A program made the position numbers and the translations under genes. Below are positions 49,994 through 61,303 of a stretch of 64,000 bases of DNA, piece after piece; position 1 is the first letter of the stretch; each line of letters begins with the position of its first letter. The notes beneath the pieces are model-generated. The model searched no databases, was not told where the DNA came from, and worked only from the letters and a program-made list of their open reading frames with translations. This DNA is from Morella rubra (Eukaryota; Streptophyta; Magnoliopsida; Fagales; Myricaceae): contig CM025849.1 in NCBI GenBank assembly GCA_003952965.2, positions 33,527,010 through 33,591,009 on the forward strand, read 5' to 3'.

Positions 49994-50740
49994 GTAAACT
50001 GCGCATTCTTGATTAATCTCATTTTTCAATTATTGAACCATTTCATTTTACCAATCTCAATGATTTACATTAAAACCAATAGTTGATCTTGAAATAATTT
50101 CTCATAATAAAATACACGAGTAGAAATTCTGAAGTATTTGTATCCAAAAAAAGGGAATACACAAGAACTCTCTCACGCAAAGTAAACCATTATTAATTTT
50201 GGAAGGATCAGAATATCAGATCATAAGCATCTTGTTTATTGTGTTTGACTTTTTAGATAAATCTCCTTTCTTTTTTATTTGCGTATAATTCACTGCGGGA
50301 GTAATAATAACCATCCAAGATAAAGAATATAAACAGTGTAACATAAGAATTGACTGAAGTGAAATTGTTAGTCTTAATTAACAAATTATGTTTGGAAGGA
50401 TTCAGTAGAAAAGAACATGGATAATAAATGACAAAATTAGCCTAATTATCATAAACTTTCATTGAAATACGGTGTTCTTGAAAACAGTCATAGAACCAAT
50501 GTAAACTGCGCATTCTTGATTAATCTCATTTTTCAATTATGAACCGGATTTACATTCCGTAATCACAATTTGTATCCGAAGGGTGGAAGGATTCCATCTC
50601 ATTGTTTTCTGATAAACTTCGTCACCATCCAAGATAAAGAATATAAAGAGTGTAAAATAAGAATTGACTGAAGTGAAATTGTTAGTCTTAATTAACAAAT
50701 TACGTTTGGAAGGATTCAGTAGAAAAGATTTGTTTACATG
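49994..50740. repeat. Partial tandem duplication, non-coding
   Basis: Two interleaved direct repeats in the same order. One of about 43 bp starts AATGTAAACTGCGCATTC at 49994 and 50499. One of about 105 bp starts ACCATCCAAGATAAAGAA at about 50311 and 50624. The order r1-r2-r1-r2 indicates a tandem duplication of a roughly 500-bp unit followed by deletion inside the second copy. Confidence 0.8.
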
Positions 50741-51474
50741 GATAAGCGACTATCTCCCGAGTGAGGAAATTCCTAAACTTTCATTGAAGGCTGATAACGG
50801 TGTTCTTGAAAACCGTCTATTTTAAAGGATGATTTTTTTAGAGCAGTTTTCAGAAATGTCTCTGCGCTGTTTCTTCCTTTCCTCAGCTTTCTTAGGCATC
50901 AAACAGTATGACCTCGGATTGCAACATTCAAATTTACAGTTGAAAAAAGAGGAGAGGATCTGTGTTTGATACAGGTGCTTGAAGCCTGTGCTTAGCTTGT
51001 GGCTGCAGGTGGTATTGAGAATGCTAACATTGGCCTTGAGCTAGTTCTCCATCTTGCCTTTGCATCATGATGCGATGCAGTGAATTGCGAGAACAGATAA
51101 ATTCACAGCCGTCACTTTACATGACTTTGCAGTATGTCTTTACACTGAATCCATTCTAGAGAATACTGGCTTGGTGTAAAGCTCTCTATTCTACAAAAAT
51201 ATTATCACCCTCTGATAAATACTTCTTCAATTATAAGGAAGCTCTTTTGCTTGAATGAGTATTCCCAAATTTTTTCAGGAACATAGCATGTCAATCGAAT
51301 TTTAAAATCAAATAAAAAAACAAATATAGTTGGTTGCTGGAGTTAGATTAATTTATTACTAGAGATTACAGTAAGATCAACTGGTAGAAACACTTCTAAA
51401 GTCTAGAGATTGCTCGGACTAACAAAACAACAAGCGAAAATCCAACAAATACTACTGCAAGAAACTGGGAACTT

Positions 51475-52035
51475 TTAGAAGTGCAATACAGAGACATTGT
51501 ATTCAACCACAGCATCTCCAGTTTTTGGACTTAAGCTTACTGTGCTCGCCAAAGCGTAGCCTCGAGCGAATCGGAAAACTCCACTGCCTCCCACAATTGG
51601 CATCTCCCTGACCATATCAAGAACAGGATTACGCCCAAGAATTGTCAGGGCACTTCCATTGTACATACCTTCTAAGAAAGCAAAATTTATCACCATCAGC
51701 AACCCTGAGTCATGTTGAGAAGCCAAAGCATACATTCCCTGAGCTCTTCCCACAAGCTTGGATGTTTTCTCTGGCCCTTCCGTCAATGGATCGTCTATCA
51801 TATAAGTAGTGCCAAACTGACCAACTGACTTGTTTGGTGGTGGGACAATTCTAATGGCAGTCGGTTTTGTGCCGTCTAGGATGTCGTGGAAATAAAAGTG
51901 CAAGCGGGTCATTTTCTCAATGCGTTTTGCATATGTGCTAACAGGGGACTGCTCTGAGAATATTCCGAAAATGGTGGTGAGCCAAGTTGAGAATAGGAAA
52001 AGATAAAAGGAGACGAGAGTCAGAAAAGAAGCCAT
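51475..52035 (-). CDS. Dirigent protein, intact
   Basis: Intronless frame of 186 residues, the usual length for the family. A hydrophobic leader (about 1-24) points to secretion. The dirigent domain follows, with LHFYFHDILDG near residue 45, FGTTYMIDDPLTEGPE near 85, VGRAQGMYALAS near 105, a YNGSALTILGRNP block near 137 and REMPIVGGSGVFRFARGYA near 153. Dirigent proteins direct stereoselective coupling of monolignol radicals in the apoplast, serving lignan and lignin formation and defence; the substrate here cannot be inferred. A second, damaged dirigent gene lies 1.9 kb upstream in the same orientation. A TATAAATA element 44 nt before the start supports the chosen ATG. Confidence 0.95.
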   Translation of the reverse strand: MASFLTLVSFYLFLFSTWLTTIFGIFSEQSPVSTYAKRIEKMTRLHFYFHDILDGTKPTAIRIVPPPNKSVGQFGTTYMIDDPLTEGPEKTSKLVGRAQGMYALASQHDSGLLMVINFAFLEGMYNGSALTILGRNPVLDMVREMPIVGGSGVFRFARGYALASTVSLSPKTGDAVVEYNVSVLHF

Positions 52036-52078
52036 TTTGATCCTGTTTCCTGCTGTTTGGCCCGGTAGTAAAATAGGC

Positions 52079-52086
52079 TATTTATA
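52079..52086 (-). promoter_or_regulatory. TATA box of the first dirigent gene
   Basis: Minus-strand CCTATAAATAGCC is a near-consensus plant TATA box, 44 nt before the ATG. It implies a very short 5' leader. Confidence 0.7.
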
Positions 52087-53950
52087 GGGTACTGAAAAGA
52101 GGTTAATTTCCTATGAGATAAGCTTTCAGGTGGTTTGTGATATAATGCTTTTGCATTCACCATCACTAAGGAAACGAAATTTTTAAGGACTGTGGGAGGC
52201 ATTAAAGTTTGATCAAGCGTGGTTTTCGTGGTTACAATGAGAGGGATCAACTCAGCCAGGTGTTCAGATTGGTTTCAACAGATAAACCTCTCAGGTCTAG
52301 CTGGTTTGACTAGCAGATGTAATTAAGCTTTAGCAAAATGGTGGCAAACCTGCCGACGCCAGGAGTGTTATAATAATCACCTAACAGTTTGCTACTTTTG
52401 GTTTGCTAGTATCCTCGGTTTTATTTGCCAAGGGTCCGTTTTCCAACTGAATGATGACTACTAAACAGTGACTTCTCATTCCTTTGCAATTTCTGTGAAA
52501 GATTTTGGCTGGTCTTTTAATTTGCAATTTGCAGTGTTATTTAGTTCTTACCCTGAAGCATTTCTGTGTCTTTTCTTATTGATAGAATGGAGTTTTTCAT
52601 ATACTTACCATGAACTGCCGCCTTGGTCCCTTCCCCATGTGGATCACAATAAACCCGTACTTCGTCAAGTTTATTTGCTTACAGATGACCATTAAAGCCC
52701 CATTTCAATCCTTGAAGACAAAAGTGCTTGTGGCTGGTATTTCATCTAAAGCAGGTTGGTAACAAGACTTATTGCATGTACAAAAAAAAATGAAAAGAAT
52801 GACAGAAAGAGGAAAGCTATCATATGAGTTTGCAAAGCATGTCCATATCCATATGACCTTTCTGTTTCAGTCAGAATTCTGGAATGATTCAAGATGACCA
52901 TGCTTGCTTCACAAACAAGGCTTCAGAACTTTGCTTTTGGTAGGTCATCACAGCTTTCACACTTTTCCGTGCATATCAAGTTTTAGCCAAATCATCCTGA
53001 CTTGCTAACTTGAATGTGGAGACATGACACACTCATCCACGACCCCATTAACCCTGTCTGCCTTAGCCCTTGGACCTCTTATTTTAGAAAAAAAAATATT
53101 AGGTATTGGCAGAGTATACGCTCATGGAATCTTTTAGGGATGAGGGGACAGGTGTGTGATTATCATCAGCAAGACATGAAAATCGAAGTATGACCACTAT
53201 GAATGAAAGTTTTTCTGAGTGAAAAAGTAGAATGCAGCATTTTTTCTGAGGTGGTTCTTGGAAAGTAGGTAGTTTTCGGAATTGCTTAAGAAATCCACCC
53301 AACTGATTGATTAGCCAAGTTTGATTGGAGAGAGCTTAAGCACATGTGGGTTCCTCCTGACTTTTTGAGCAAGTACGGACGATGGCCATAGTCTACAGCG
53401 TGCCTAATGTATTTGGAAAACCTTTCATCCACTCTTCTCTGTCCAGCAATTTACTTCACCAAAAAGGGGGAGAAAATAAAACAGATATTCTCTTTTGGTC
53501 ATGGTCATGCTTCGAAAATTCTAATGCACGAAGACAACACCTAATGGATCGAACACTCGAGTCTTATTTCCTACGATACTATAGCTTTTCATTTTACACA
53601 ATAGGGATCAGCCTCGTCCTTGTCTTCTACTGGATCCAGAGTTCAAGCACGGTATGAAGTATAGAGATCATGCGGTAGATGGAAGAGAAACACACAGGTT
53701 GAGAACTCAAATGTAGCAGACAAAGCTTACATATATCCATATGATTTCACTATTTTTCACGGCAATAATATATCTGTGGCAACCATGGGCCAGGTACAAT
53801 AGAGTTCTCATATTTTTGGAAAATAAATAAACTTGACTAAAAAACAGGCACAATTGAGTAGCGATGGAAGTAAACAAGACACGATTGGAAGTGAGTTAAT
53901 GACTGAAAACAGGGGGAAAAAGAGTGGCCCTGGCTCATCCATTTGCCATG
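52087..53950. other. Intergenic region between the two dirigent genes
   Basis: No gene, RNA gene or clear repeat was recognised in this 1.9-kb stretch. Confidence 0.6.
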
Positions 53951-54527
53951 CTAAGCCAGCATCAAGCTCGAATGCCATACAAAAACATTGTACTCAACAG
54001 TGGCATCTCCTGTGTTTGGATCAAGCCAAACTGTATGTGCCAATGCATAGCCACGAGCATGCCTGAAAAGCCCGCTACCTCCAACAATAGGCATTTCTCT
54101 GACGTTATTGAACACTGGATTTCTCCCAAGAATGCTAATGCTACTTCCGTTGTACTTGCCTTCAATGAAAGCTAAGTTCATAACCATAAGCAGTGCAATC
54201 TCACTTTGACAAGCGATGGCATATAATCCCTGAGCTCTTCCAACAAGTTTTGACGTGGGCTTAAGCCCTTCGGTGAGTGCATCATCAATCATCATTGTGG
54301 TTCCGAAGTTGGTTGTGACTACTGTCTGTTTGCCCTGCAATTCTGACAGCACTTGGGTGTTTGCCACTAAGGATGTCATGGAAGTAGAAGTGGAGGTGGC
54401 TCATCTTTTCTTCGTGTTTTATTGCTATGGCTTCAGTGAGTTCCTCGATGAAAGCTCCATTGATGGTACTCAGCGAGGCTGAGAAGATTGTGGAATAAAG
54501 AGTCATGAGAGTGACGAAACAAGCCAT
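53951..54527 (-). pseudogene. Dirigent protein, frameshifted
   Basis: Intronless. The N-terminal part (from 54527) reads a secretory leader and LHFYFHDILSG, then continues out of frame from about 54340. The rest of the domain is in another frame, down to 53951: FGTTMMIDDALTEG, VGRAQGLYAIAC, YNGSSISILGRNP and VREMPIVGGSGLFRHARGYALA. The shift lies between about 54308 and 54340, where the frame change corresponds to one extra base (or two missing) around an ACAGACAGTAG stretch. A TATAAAA on the minus strand at 54606-54612 precedes it. It is paralogous to the intact gene at 51475-52035. It is either a recent pseudogene or a consensus error. Confidence 0.82.
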
Positions 54528-55281
54528 TTGGGGGGTCTGAGTATGTTTTAGGGGACGACTAATACCACTCTACTATGCGTCCATTAGTATTTAGTATCGT
54601 TACCATTTTATAGGCTGGGAAAGGGTCGAAGCTGCATTCTTTCCATTATAAAATGTGAGAGAGGTTTTCAAAAAGGACTGGCCTGGTTGATGCATCTTCA
54701 AGAAACCATTATTTACCTTTGTGTTTGCCTACGTTCTACTTGTTGCCTCTTTTGGTGCTTTTGGTAGAGTAGTTTTGAAGTAAAGATGATTATACTTGCA
54801 AGAACTTATTTAATACCTCACTTCCTCCCTTCTCCCTCAGTTATAAAGTTCGCAAATTAAGTGCCTAGGTCTGGTTATTTTCTTAAAACACAAGGCAATA
54901 AATTAGGTCTGGTTATTTTCTTAAAACACAAGGCAATAAATTATACTCTCAGAGGAAAAGAAAAATGGAACAGATGGGAGAGTTCATTACAAAGCCTCGT
55001 ACTGGTCAACAAAATTGCTGTAATAGGAATTTCAAAGGAACTTTCATACTTTCTATCCCAATAGGCTGGGCAGATTTCCATTTAGCACTGTGATTACTTT
55101 TTCGGTAGAAATCAAATCCATGAATAGGTTATATATTAATAGAAATAATTTGTAAACTATGCAGACAGTCTCTGTGTGGTTCAAGTTTTATGACTTATAT
55201 AATATAATGTTATACTGGAGACTCTATTTTCTCTCTTTCAGTGCTGCGCTTTGTGACTGCAAGTATACAATCAAGAATCTT
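54528..55281. other. Intergenic region between the second dirigent gene and the TBL gene
   Basis: Non-coding. It contains a candidate TATAAAA on the minus strand (54606-54612) for the dirigent gene and a perfect 38-bp tandem duplication (54866-54941). Confidence 0.65.
54866..54941. repeat. Perfect 38-bp tandem duplication
   Basis: The 38-bp unit beginning TAGGTCTGGTTATTTTC occurs at 54866-54903 and is repeated without mismatch at 54904-54941. Confidence 0.95.
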
Positions 55282-57434
55282 TCAATTAGAGATCAGAGCC
55301 GCATACAGAAGCTGATTCCATGTGTCAGGAAGCCCAGCAACACACCAATGGGTGCAGTCCATGCCCTTGAATGCATTGTAAGAGCTAGGATGTGCATCTT
55401 TTCTGAGTTGCGAGAGAGCCGTAATGTTTAGCAAATGAACAGGATTCTGTATTGTAGCCAAGACATCGTTCACTACATATGCTGCTTGTGGCAATCCACT
55501 TGGGTACGTTGACCCGCTAAATGGCTCTGTCTCCTTTGAGCAGTTTTTCACTCCTGGCTCACCCCAGTCCTTGCCACTAGTTTGACACAACCAAAAAAAA
55601 AAACAGTACATATGAAGTCATGGAAACATATTACCAGTTTGATACTTGGGGCAAGAAAAGAGAAAAGATAAGGCATCATGTGCTTAGCCCCATTATTAAT
55701 TAATCTTCTTGAGTTCAAAATATAGAAGAAAAGGAAAAGAAAAGAAAAAAGTAACTTACTTGTAATGGGAAGGAGAAATTCCTTGGAAAATTACTTTCGT
55801 TTTTGTTGGATCAACATCTCTATCAACCCACTTGGCCCAAGTAGTCAGAGCTTTGCGAAAAGCAACCATCCTATCCATGTCCTTGAGAACCTTGTTCCCA
55901 TCTTCAATATAATCCCATCTGCAATTAAACACAGAAAGACCGCAGAAAGCTCATGTTTAAAGTCACATTCTTTGTAGCTTGTTATTCTCATGAAAGTGAC
56001 ACAATATGCTTGACTTCATAGAGCTCATACGGCTGCGAAGGTCCTCTACGGTACCACCAAAGCCAAGTGTTAAAAACTAGCACATCTATATCTTTCCAGA
56101 TATCGCCATTTTTCAGGGAATCAAGCTTTAGAACTCGACCAACTTCTTGTTCTTCTTCGATGTCTACCAAGTAGTGAGAGTTAAAAAGCATGACCGAAAC
56201 TCCATAGTCCTACAAAATTGAGTCCAATTGAAGGGCAAGAGAGGCTAATGGAAATTTCTGGTAGGTATACCATAGTTCACTTACCTGGAAGGTCGTGATA
56301 GAAAGCGACTCATTGCTCTGCTCTATGGTTTTGGAATTAGGCACAGCTGCATGAAGCAAGCACATTAGAGATTGCCACTGGTTGAGACTGACGGAGTCCC
56401 CTATAAACATGATCTTCTTGCCATGGAGCCTCCGTAAAAAATCTTGACCATCAAATCTGCAATGTTTTCCCACATTCCAGTGGGGAAACTTTCGTTACAG
56501 AAATCTCAAAAAACACCCCCCAACAAAAGGGTACTGTATATATATATCCGTACTGTTATATTTATTGACACGTCTTGAGGAAAGAACCTCAGAAGATTGA
56601 TGGCTGTGAAGCTTGTTAAAAACGAAGTCAGGATTCACAAGATTGCACACTCTACAATATCCTAGATCTTCATAGATTGTATAATGCTGTTAATATACTT
56701 GGCAGAATCTACCCCAACGCAATAATTGCATATAAAATAATTTCTCTAAACAAATGTGTATTATAAAGGGGGGGAAAACCTATAAAACTGTGATTCAAGA
56801 GATATTATAATGGTCCAAAAGGTTAAATTAGGGGGAGCTTGCAAAAAGATGGTACAAAGTTCCTCTGAAAAGGGCAAAAGTAAAGAAAGGGTCAAAAAGT
56901 ACAGCGCCCGACGAGAAAAATACACTCTGCTTTTGCGAAAGTCACCAGACCTTTACAAGAATGTTGATAAATACAAGGCACGCTATGGAGAGAACACGAA
57001 CAACTGGCTTGGTTTTTTCTTTTGGCTTTTGTCTGGGGACTCACATGCCCAAGAGGAGAACAGAGTAAGACATAACATGCGGGCAGACTGTAGAAGTGCA
57101 AACAGAGATACAGAGAGAGACACAGAGAGAGAGAGAGAGAGTACCTGGGTAAGTCACATTCCTTGGGCTGCCATCTATATTTGAGGTAGAAATCATCAGG
57201 CCGACCATACTTTTGGCAGTCGAACTCCTTTCGGATGTGAGGGCAAGACTGAGAGTCGTACAGAGGGTACGAAAAGTCGAACACCCAATTCCCTTCGTAC
57301 AAGTTACAGCTCCTTTGCTGTTTTCTCCACTTCACATTCTGTGTATTCTTCGCAGAGTTCGCTAAACAAAGACATGTGTAGATCACAAAGAAGGTAACAA
57401 GGACGGAGCAAGATCTCTGAGTTCCGAAACCCAT
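55282..57434 (-). CDS. Trichome birefringence-like (TBL/PMR5 family) protein, intact
   Basis: Five coding exons on the minus strand: 57145-57434, 56285-56456, 56031-56209, 55760-55918, 55282-55576. All junctions are GT/AG and phases join to 364 aa. A hydrophobic leader or anchor (about residues 10-27) suggests entry to the secretory pathway. The TBL domain starts with [22 protein letters not shown] motif lies in [14 protein letters not shown], and the C-terminal DxxH motif is in [17 protein letters not shown]. Together they are the catalytic signature of plant polysaccharide O-acetyltransferases. Family members acetylate xylan, xyloglucan, mannan or pectin in the Golgi; the substrate of this one is not evident. 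The subgroup looks like TBL37-43/PMR5 but was not resolved. A TATATATA candidate is at 57487-57494. Confidence 0.93.
57115..57141. repeat. GA-rich microsatellite beside the TBL intron 1 donor
   Basis: A GAGACACAGAGAGAG-type run ends two bases before the donor dinucleotide of TBL intron 1 (57143-57144 on the plus strand). Confidence 0.85.
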
Positions 57435-57486
57435 CTTTTGTTTCTGCTGAAAGAGACCGAGAGAGTGAGACAGAGATTAGAATCAA

Positions 57487-57494
57487 TATATATA
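57487..57494 (-). promoter_or_regulatory. Candidate TATA box of the TBL gene
   Basis: TATATATA lies 53 nt before the ATG, with GA/CT-rich sequence on both sides, which is common in plant core promoters. Confidence 0.45.
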
Positions 57495-60290
57495 CATACA
57501 AGAGAGAACGAGAGCGGCAAACAGAGAATCTTTCTAGTTGGTTGATACGTTAAAAAGGTTATAATTTTCCAAAATTTTCAAGTAATAATCCTATTGGAGA
57601 AATTCTTAGATAATATTTTGAAGTTATTTTCTTTTTTTTATAGTTTACATTACTGGGGATTAACAACTTAAGATATGACTCTTAACGTTACCTTGAAAAT
57701 CTCCCGTAAACAGAGGCAAAGAACTAGTGGCATGAATGAAAAGTTTCCGATTCAGCTCTTGGTATTTTAGAATGACGAATGTAATTAATGATACCTTCCT
57801 TTTCGGTCACATTATTTGCCATCTTCATCTTTATTGATGTAGAGCCGGAGATGGTCCAGACGTCCCTTCTTAGAAGGGGATAACATAGAACCACTCTTAT
57901 AGGATCCCAGCAGATTGCTGGATGCTGGTTAGATTAGTCAAACAACGTGATGCATGATCCATGTTTTAGATCCGTAGGTCCTTTAGGATCTTCACATGTA
58001 CCACATGACTTCCACCTCAACTGAAAGACATATTATAATGTTTTATCGTTGGCATCATTCCTGCACGTCTGTCTCCAAGAAACAGAGAAATCTGCAATGT
58101 AAAAGGTTGTATCTGGACAGATACTGATCTCATTCCCTCCTGCAAACAGAATCCAGATTAATTATAAGGGGATCCAACTCATACTGAAATTTTCTTTCTC
58201 TGTTCAGCTTTGTTGAAGCTGTTGTTTTACTTCATAGACTTGCCTTCTGTCTCGGGTAGTCAAATATATCAACTTGCATAATGCACAAACCAAAATTGTA
58301 GACTAAATTTGTTGATGTCAGAGTGAAATTTCTACAGGATCTTGGGTTGTGAAAGCCTCGCCCTCGCATCTAGGAGATTTTCATTGACTCTTATGCCATA
58401 ATAAGTGAGGTCATCAAATCATAAAGGAGAAGTCGAATCTATATCAAGAAGGAAAGCTTTTGAATGGTTTTTCCTGTTACGTAGAAAAAAAAAAAGAGAA
58501 TGGTTTTTCCTGTTGTTTCTCTGTGGAAATCAATCTGGTAAGATTTTGGATTTCACAAGAAAAACATTTACATCCCTGTTTTTCTGTCGGTATTATCATT
58601 CCAAAGTTTGAAATCCTAAATCATTATAGCTTAGTAGACAGAGATTGGCTCTATCTACGCCTAATTAAGGTCATAATTCCATCCATCTCCTCTTCGTTTG
58701 CTTCAACCTTCAGTTAAAAGACCCTTCTGTGTTGTGATACCACTTATTGTAAGAAAATATAATAATTAGGAGAAAATACACTTTACACTCCCAAGTATGG
58801 GGTAGTAACACTTTGCACCCCATCTTTTAATTTCGTGACATTGAATCCCTCAAGTTTGGATTTTCAGCAATTTGCACCCTTCCGTTAAATTTTACCATTA
58901 AAACTAACGAGATAAAAAGATGTTTTACCCTCAAAAAGATGTTTTATGCTTTGTTGGCTAACCCATGGAAAAAACGTATTTTTCCTATTTTCTATTAGTT
59001 TTAACAATCCAATTTAACGAGAGGATGCAAATCACCGAAAATCAAAACTCGAGAGGCTTAATGTTAGGAAATTGAAAGATTGGGTGCAAAGTGTCAGTAC
59101 TCCGTGCTTAGGACTGCAAAGGTTCTCTCTAATTTGATGCTCATATTGAACAACATACGAGTTTCACATTAGAGTTCACACTGCCCTGGTTCGGTAATTA
59201 ATACGGATAATATTGAATACTGTAATACCTATATGTAATGTATATTTTCTCTCTGAATTGGACCATCGACAACAAATTAAGAAGGATAGTGATTGTTGAA
59301 TATCATATGGTGGACAGAAAAAGCACAGTGACCCTTCAATATCATATCCTGGATAGCAAAACACCCACTGGACAACATAAAATGATGGGAGAAGCCTTCT
59401 CTTATGGTCCGGTTTCAAAGTCCATAGAACACAACTGCCAATTCCGTTTCACAGAACATGATCAGAGGGGCTGCTTCCTCTGAAAAGTAGAGGGAACATT
59501 CCTGTTGATCCCTCCTAGTGACCTATCCCAGCCATCAATTTGATCCCCTACGAACATTAGCCTAAAATTCTTTAGCCACTATCTTCTAAGAAAAATAATA
59601 TCTTTATCTGCTTAATAACTCTTGGTTGACTGAAATTTCAAGGAAAACTCATATCTTTGTGGCCTACCACTCATGTTTCTCAAGACATACGTAACATCTC
59701 GACTCCCATATGACGTGGAAGACGAGAATTAATGAGAAAGAAATGATATAAGGCTAAATCTCACATGTCTTTACTATACAGAATGGGATAGAATTAGGTC
59801 TTATAATAATTTTAAATAGGCTTCAAAAACATGCTTGATTAGTCTATAATATTTATAAAAAAAAAATTAACTCCAAAAGAAACAAGTGATCTTCTAAATT
59901 TTATGAAGCTGAAAAATATAGAAGGAGCCTGTTTAATCAAAAGCCCGCAGATTGGTATTACAAAATAGTAAGCAGTGTTTCAAGAAATCTAATAAAAACA
60001 TTATATCTTAAAATTTAGGGAACCCATAGTACTTTGAGCTCCATAAGTTTTCTTTTTTTAAAGCAACTCAAAACTAATAGGAGCCAGGCTCCTATTTAAA
60101 TAAATAATTATGACCGAAAGAGGAGTCTATGACTCTAAAAGCAACCTATTTGACTAAAACTGTATATATAAAATTATTTTTATTTATAAGTGGGAAAAAA
60201 TTACAAGAGAAGTCGGCAAGGCGCACAGTATAATAAACGGACCATAACGGTCCACAACAATACAATAGGGGCAAACGGCCAATTACAACA
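57495..60290. other. Intergenic region between the TBL and YAE1 genes
   Basis: AT-rich, with one foldback MITE-like element at 58766-59132. No supported gene was found. Confidence 0.6.
58766..59132. mobile_element. Foldback MITE-like element
   Basis: The whole segment of about 367 bp is an imperfect inverted repeat with arms of roughly 150 bp. The left arm has AACACTTTGCACCCC, CAAGTTTGGATTTTC and TTTGCACCCTTCCGTTAAAT; the reverse complement of the right arm has matching motifs in the same order (ACACTTTGCACCC, GAGTTTTGATTTTC, TTTGCATCCTCTCGTTAAAT). There is no coding potential. The type is common in plants as a Mutator-like miniature element, but no clear target duplication could be read. 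Confidence 0.8.
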
Positions 60291-60298
60291 CAGACAAA

Positions 60299-60342
60299 GG
60301 CCCAAAGGTCCACAAACAAACCAAGACGGGCCAAATGGCCCA
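60299..60342 (+). promoter_or_regulatory. Two GGCCCA (site II-type) elements upstream of the YAE1 gene
   Basis: GGCCCA occurs at 60299-60304 and 60337-60342. GGCCCA/TGGGCC motifs are bound by TCP factors and are enriched in promoters of ribosomal and translation-related plant genes, which fits the role of YAE1. The transcription start itself was not identified. Confidence 0.45.
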
Positions 60343-61303
60343 ATAACTGACAGATATTACTAGCCCCTTCAGTGTTGGGAAGCTCTGTCAGTCGGCCCCT
60401 TCACTGGTCACGACTCACAATGTTCTTTTAGTTTTGGAGGAGGAAAAAGTCGGGCTTTTGGTAACACGTAGATAACAGAACTAATAGAACCAATAGAACC
60501 ACCAAAGAGAGACAAGACAGAGAGTCAGAGAAAGCGAGAGATTTCCTAGTCTGATTTTATTGGAATCATCCGAAAGCTTTCAACCAAGCAAAAGGATTTC
60601 TGGTAATCCAAGCAAAATGGTCTTTTTTTTCTTTTTAATTTCTTTGTAGATCTTGTTAATGGAACAGCTCTTTCTTTTATCTCGCTTGGAACATTCTTTT
60701 GCTAAACTTTTTTTTTTCATATGCGCCGTAATTATACACGCTTGAATGTTGGTTTTCATCAAAATCTCAAACTTTTCCCAGTCTGTATCTGGGGTTTGAT
60801 GTCAGATGTTAGTTTTCGTGGGAAAGTGTTGATTTTTTATATTGCTTGCTTCCCTCGTATGGTAGTATGTTTCTTCACTATTTTGGGGCATTCTACCTGT
60901 TCGATGGAATGGCCTAGTGCCCACAGTTTTGATTTGTCTGTGCCATAAGTTTCAGACCTGTTATGCCTGTTCGTTAGTGATTTTTTCTGTGGCTTAAATC
61001 TCTACTTTGAACAGCATCACAGTACAGGTGGGATTTGTGTATGGGTTGGTTTAACTTTGGCAGCTCTCTTGTTTAATTCATGGGTAGTCGGGCATGCCAA
61101 TTTATGGTTTCCAATAAAATTGTCTTCTGAAATCAGATTTGCTATTGGTGCTTTAAAAGTTTGTGATTGCGTTTATGCTTGAAGTACTAACTATTGAGAT
61201 AATTCTGTGATGACAATCCTGGTGTTGCTGTGAGTGGTTCCCTCATTGGTATGTTGGACTTTCATTATGCTGGTTCCTATATTATGTGCTTATGGTTGCA
61301 CAG

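Larger units (their letters stand above)
47517..51474. other. Intergenic region between PAP copy A and the first dirigent gene
   Basis: About 4 kb of AT-rich DNA with T-rich and TC-rich runs (47930-47960, 48069-48085), a decayed SINE-like piece (about 48828-48960) and local direct repeats (49994-50740). No supported gene. Confidence 0.65.

Noticed and set aside
56810..57184. A 124-codon plus-strand frame opposite the TBL gene
   Set aside because: It is antisense to TBL intron 1 and exon 1, and its Arg/Glu repeat comes from the GA microsatellite.
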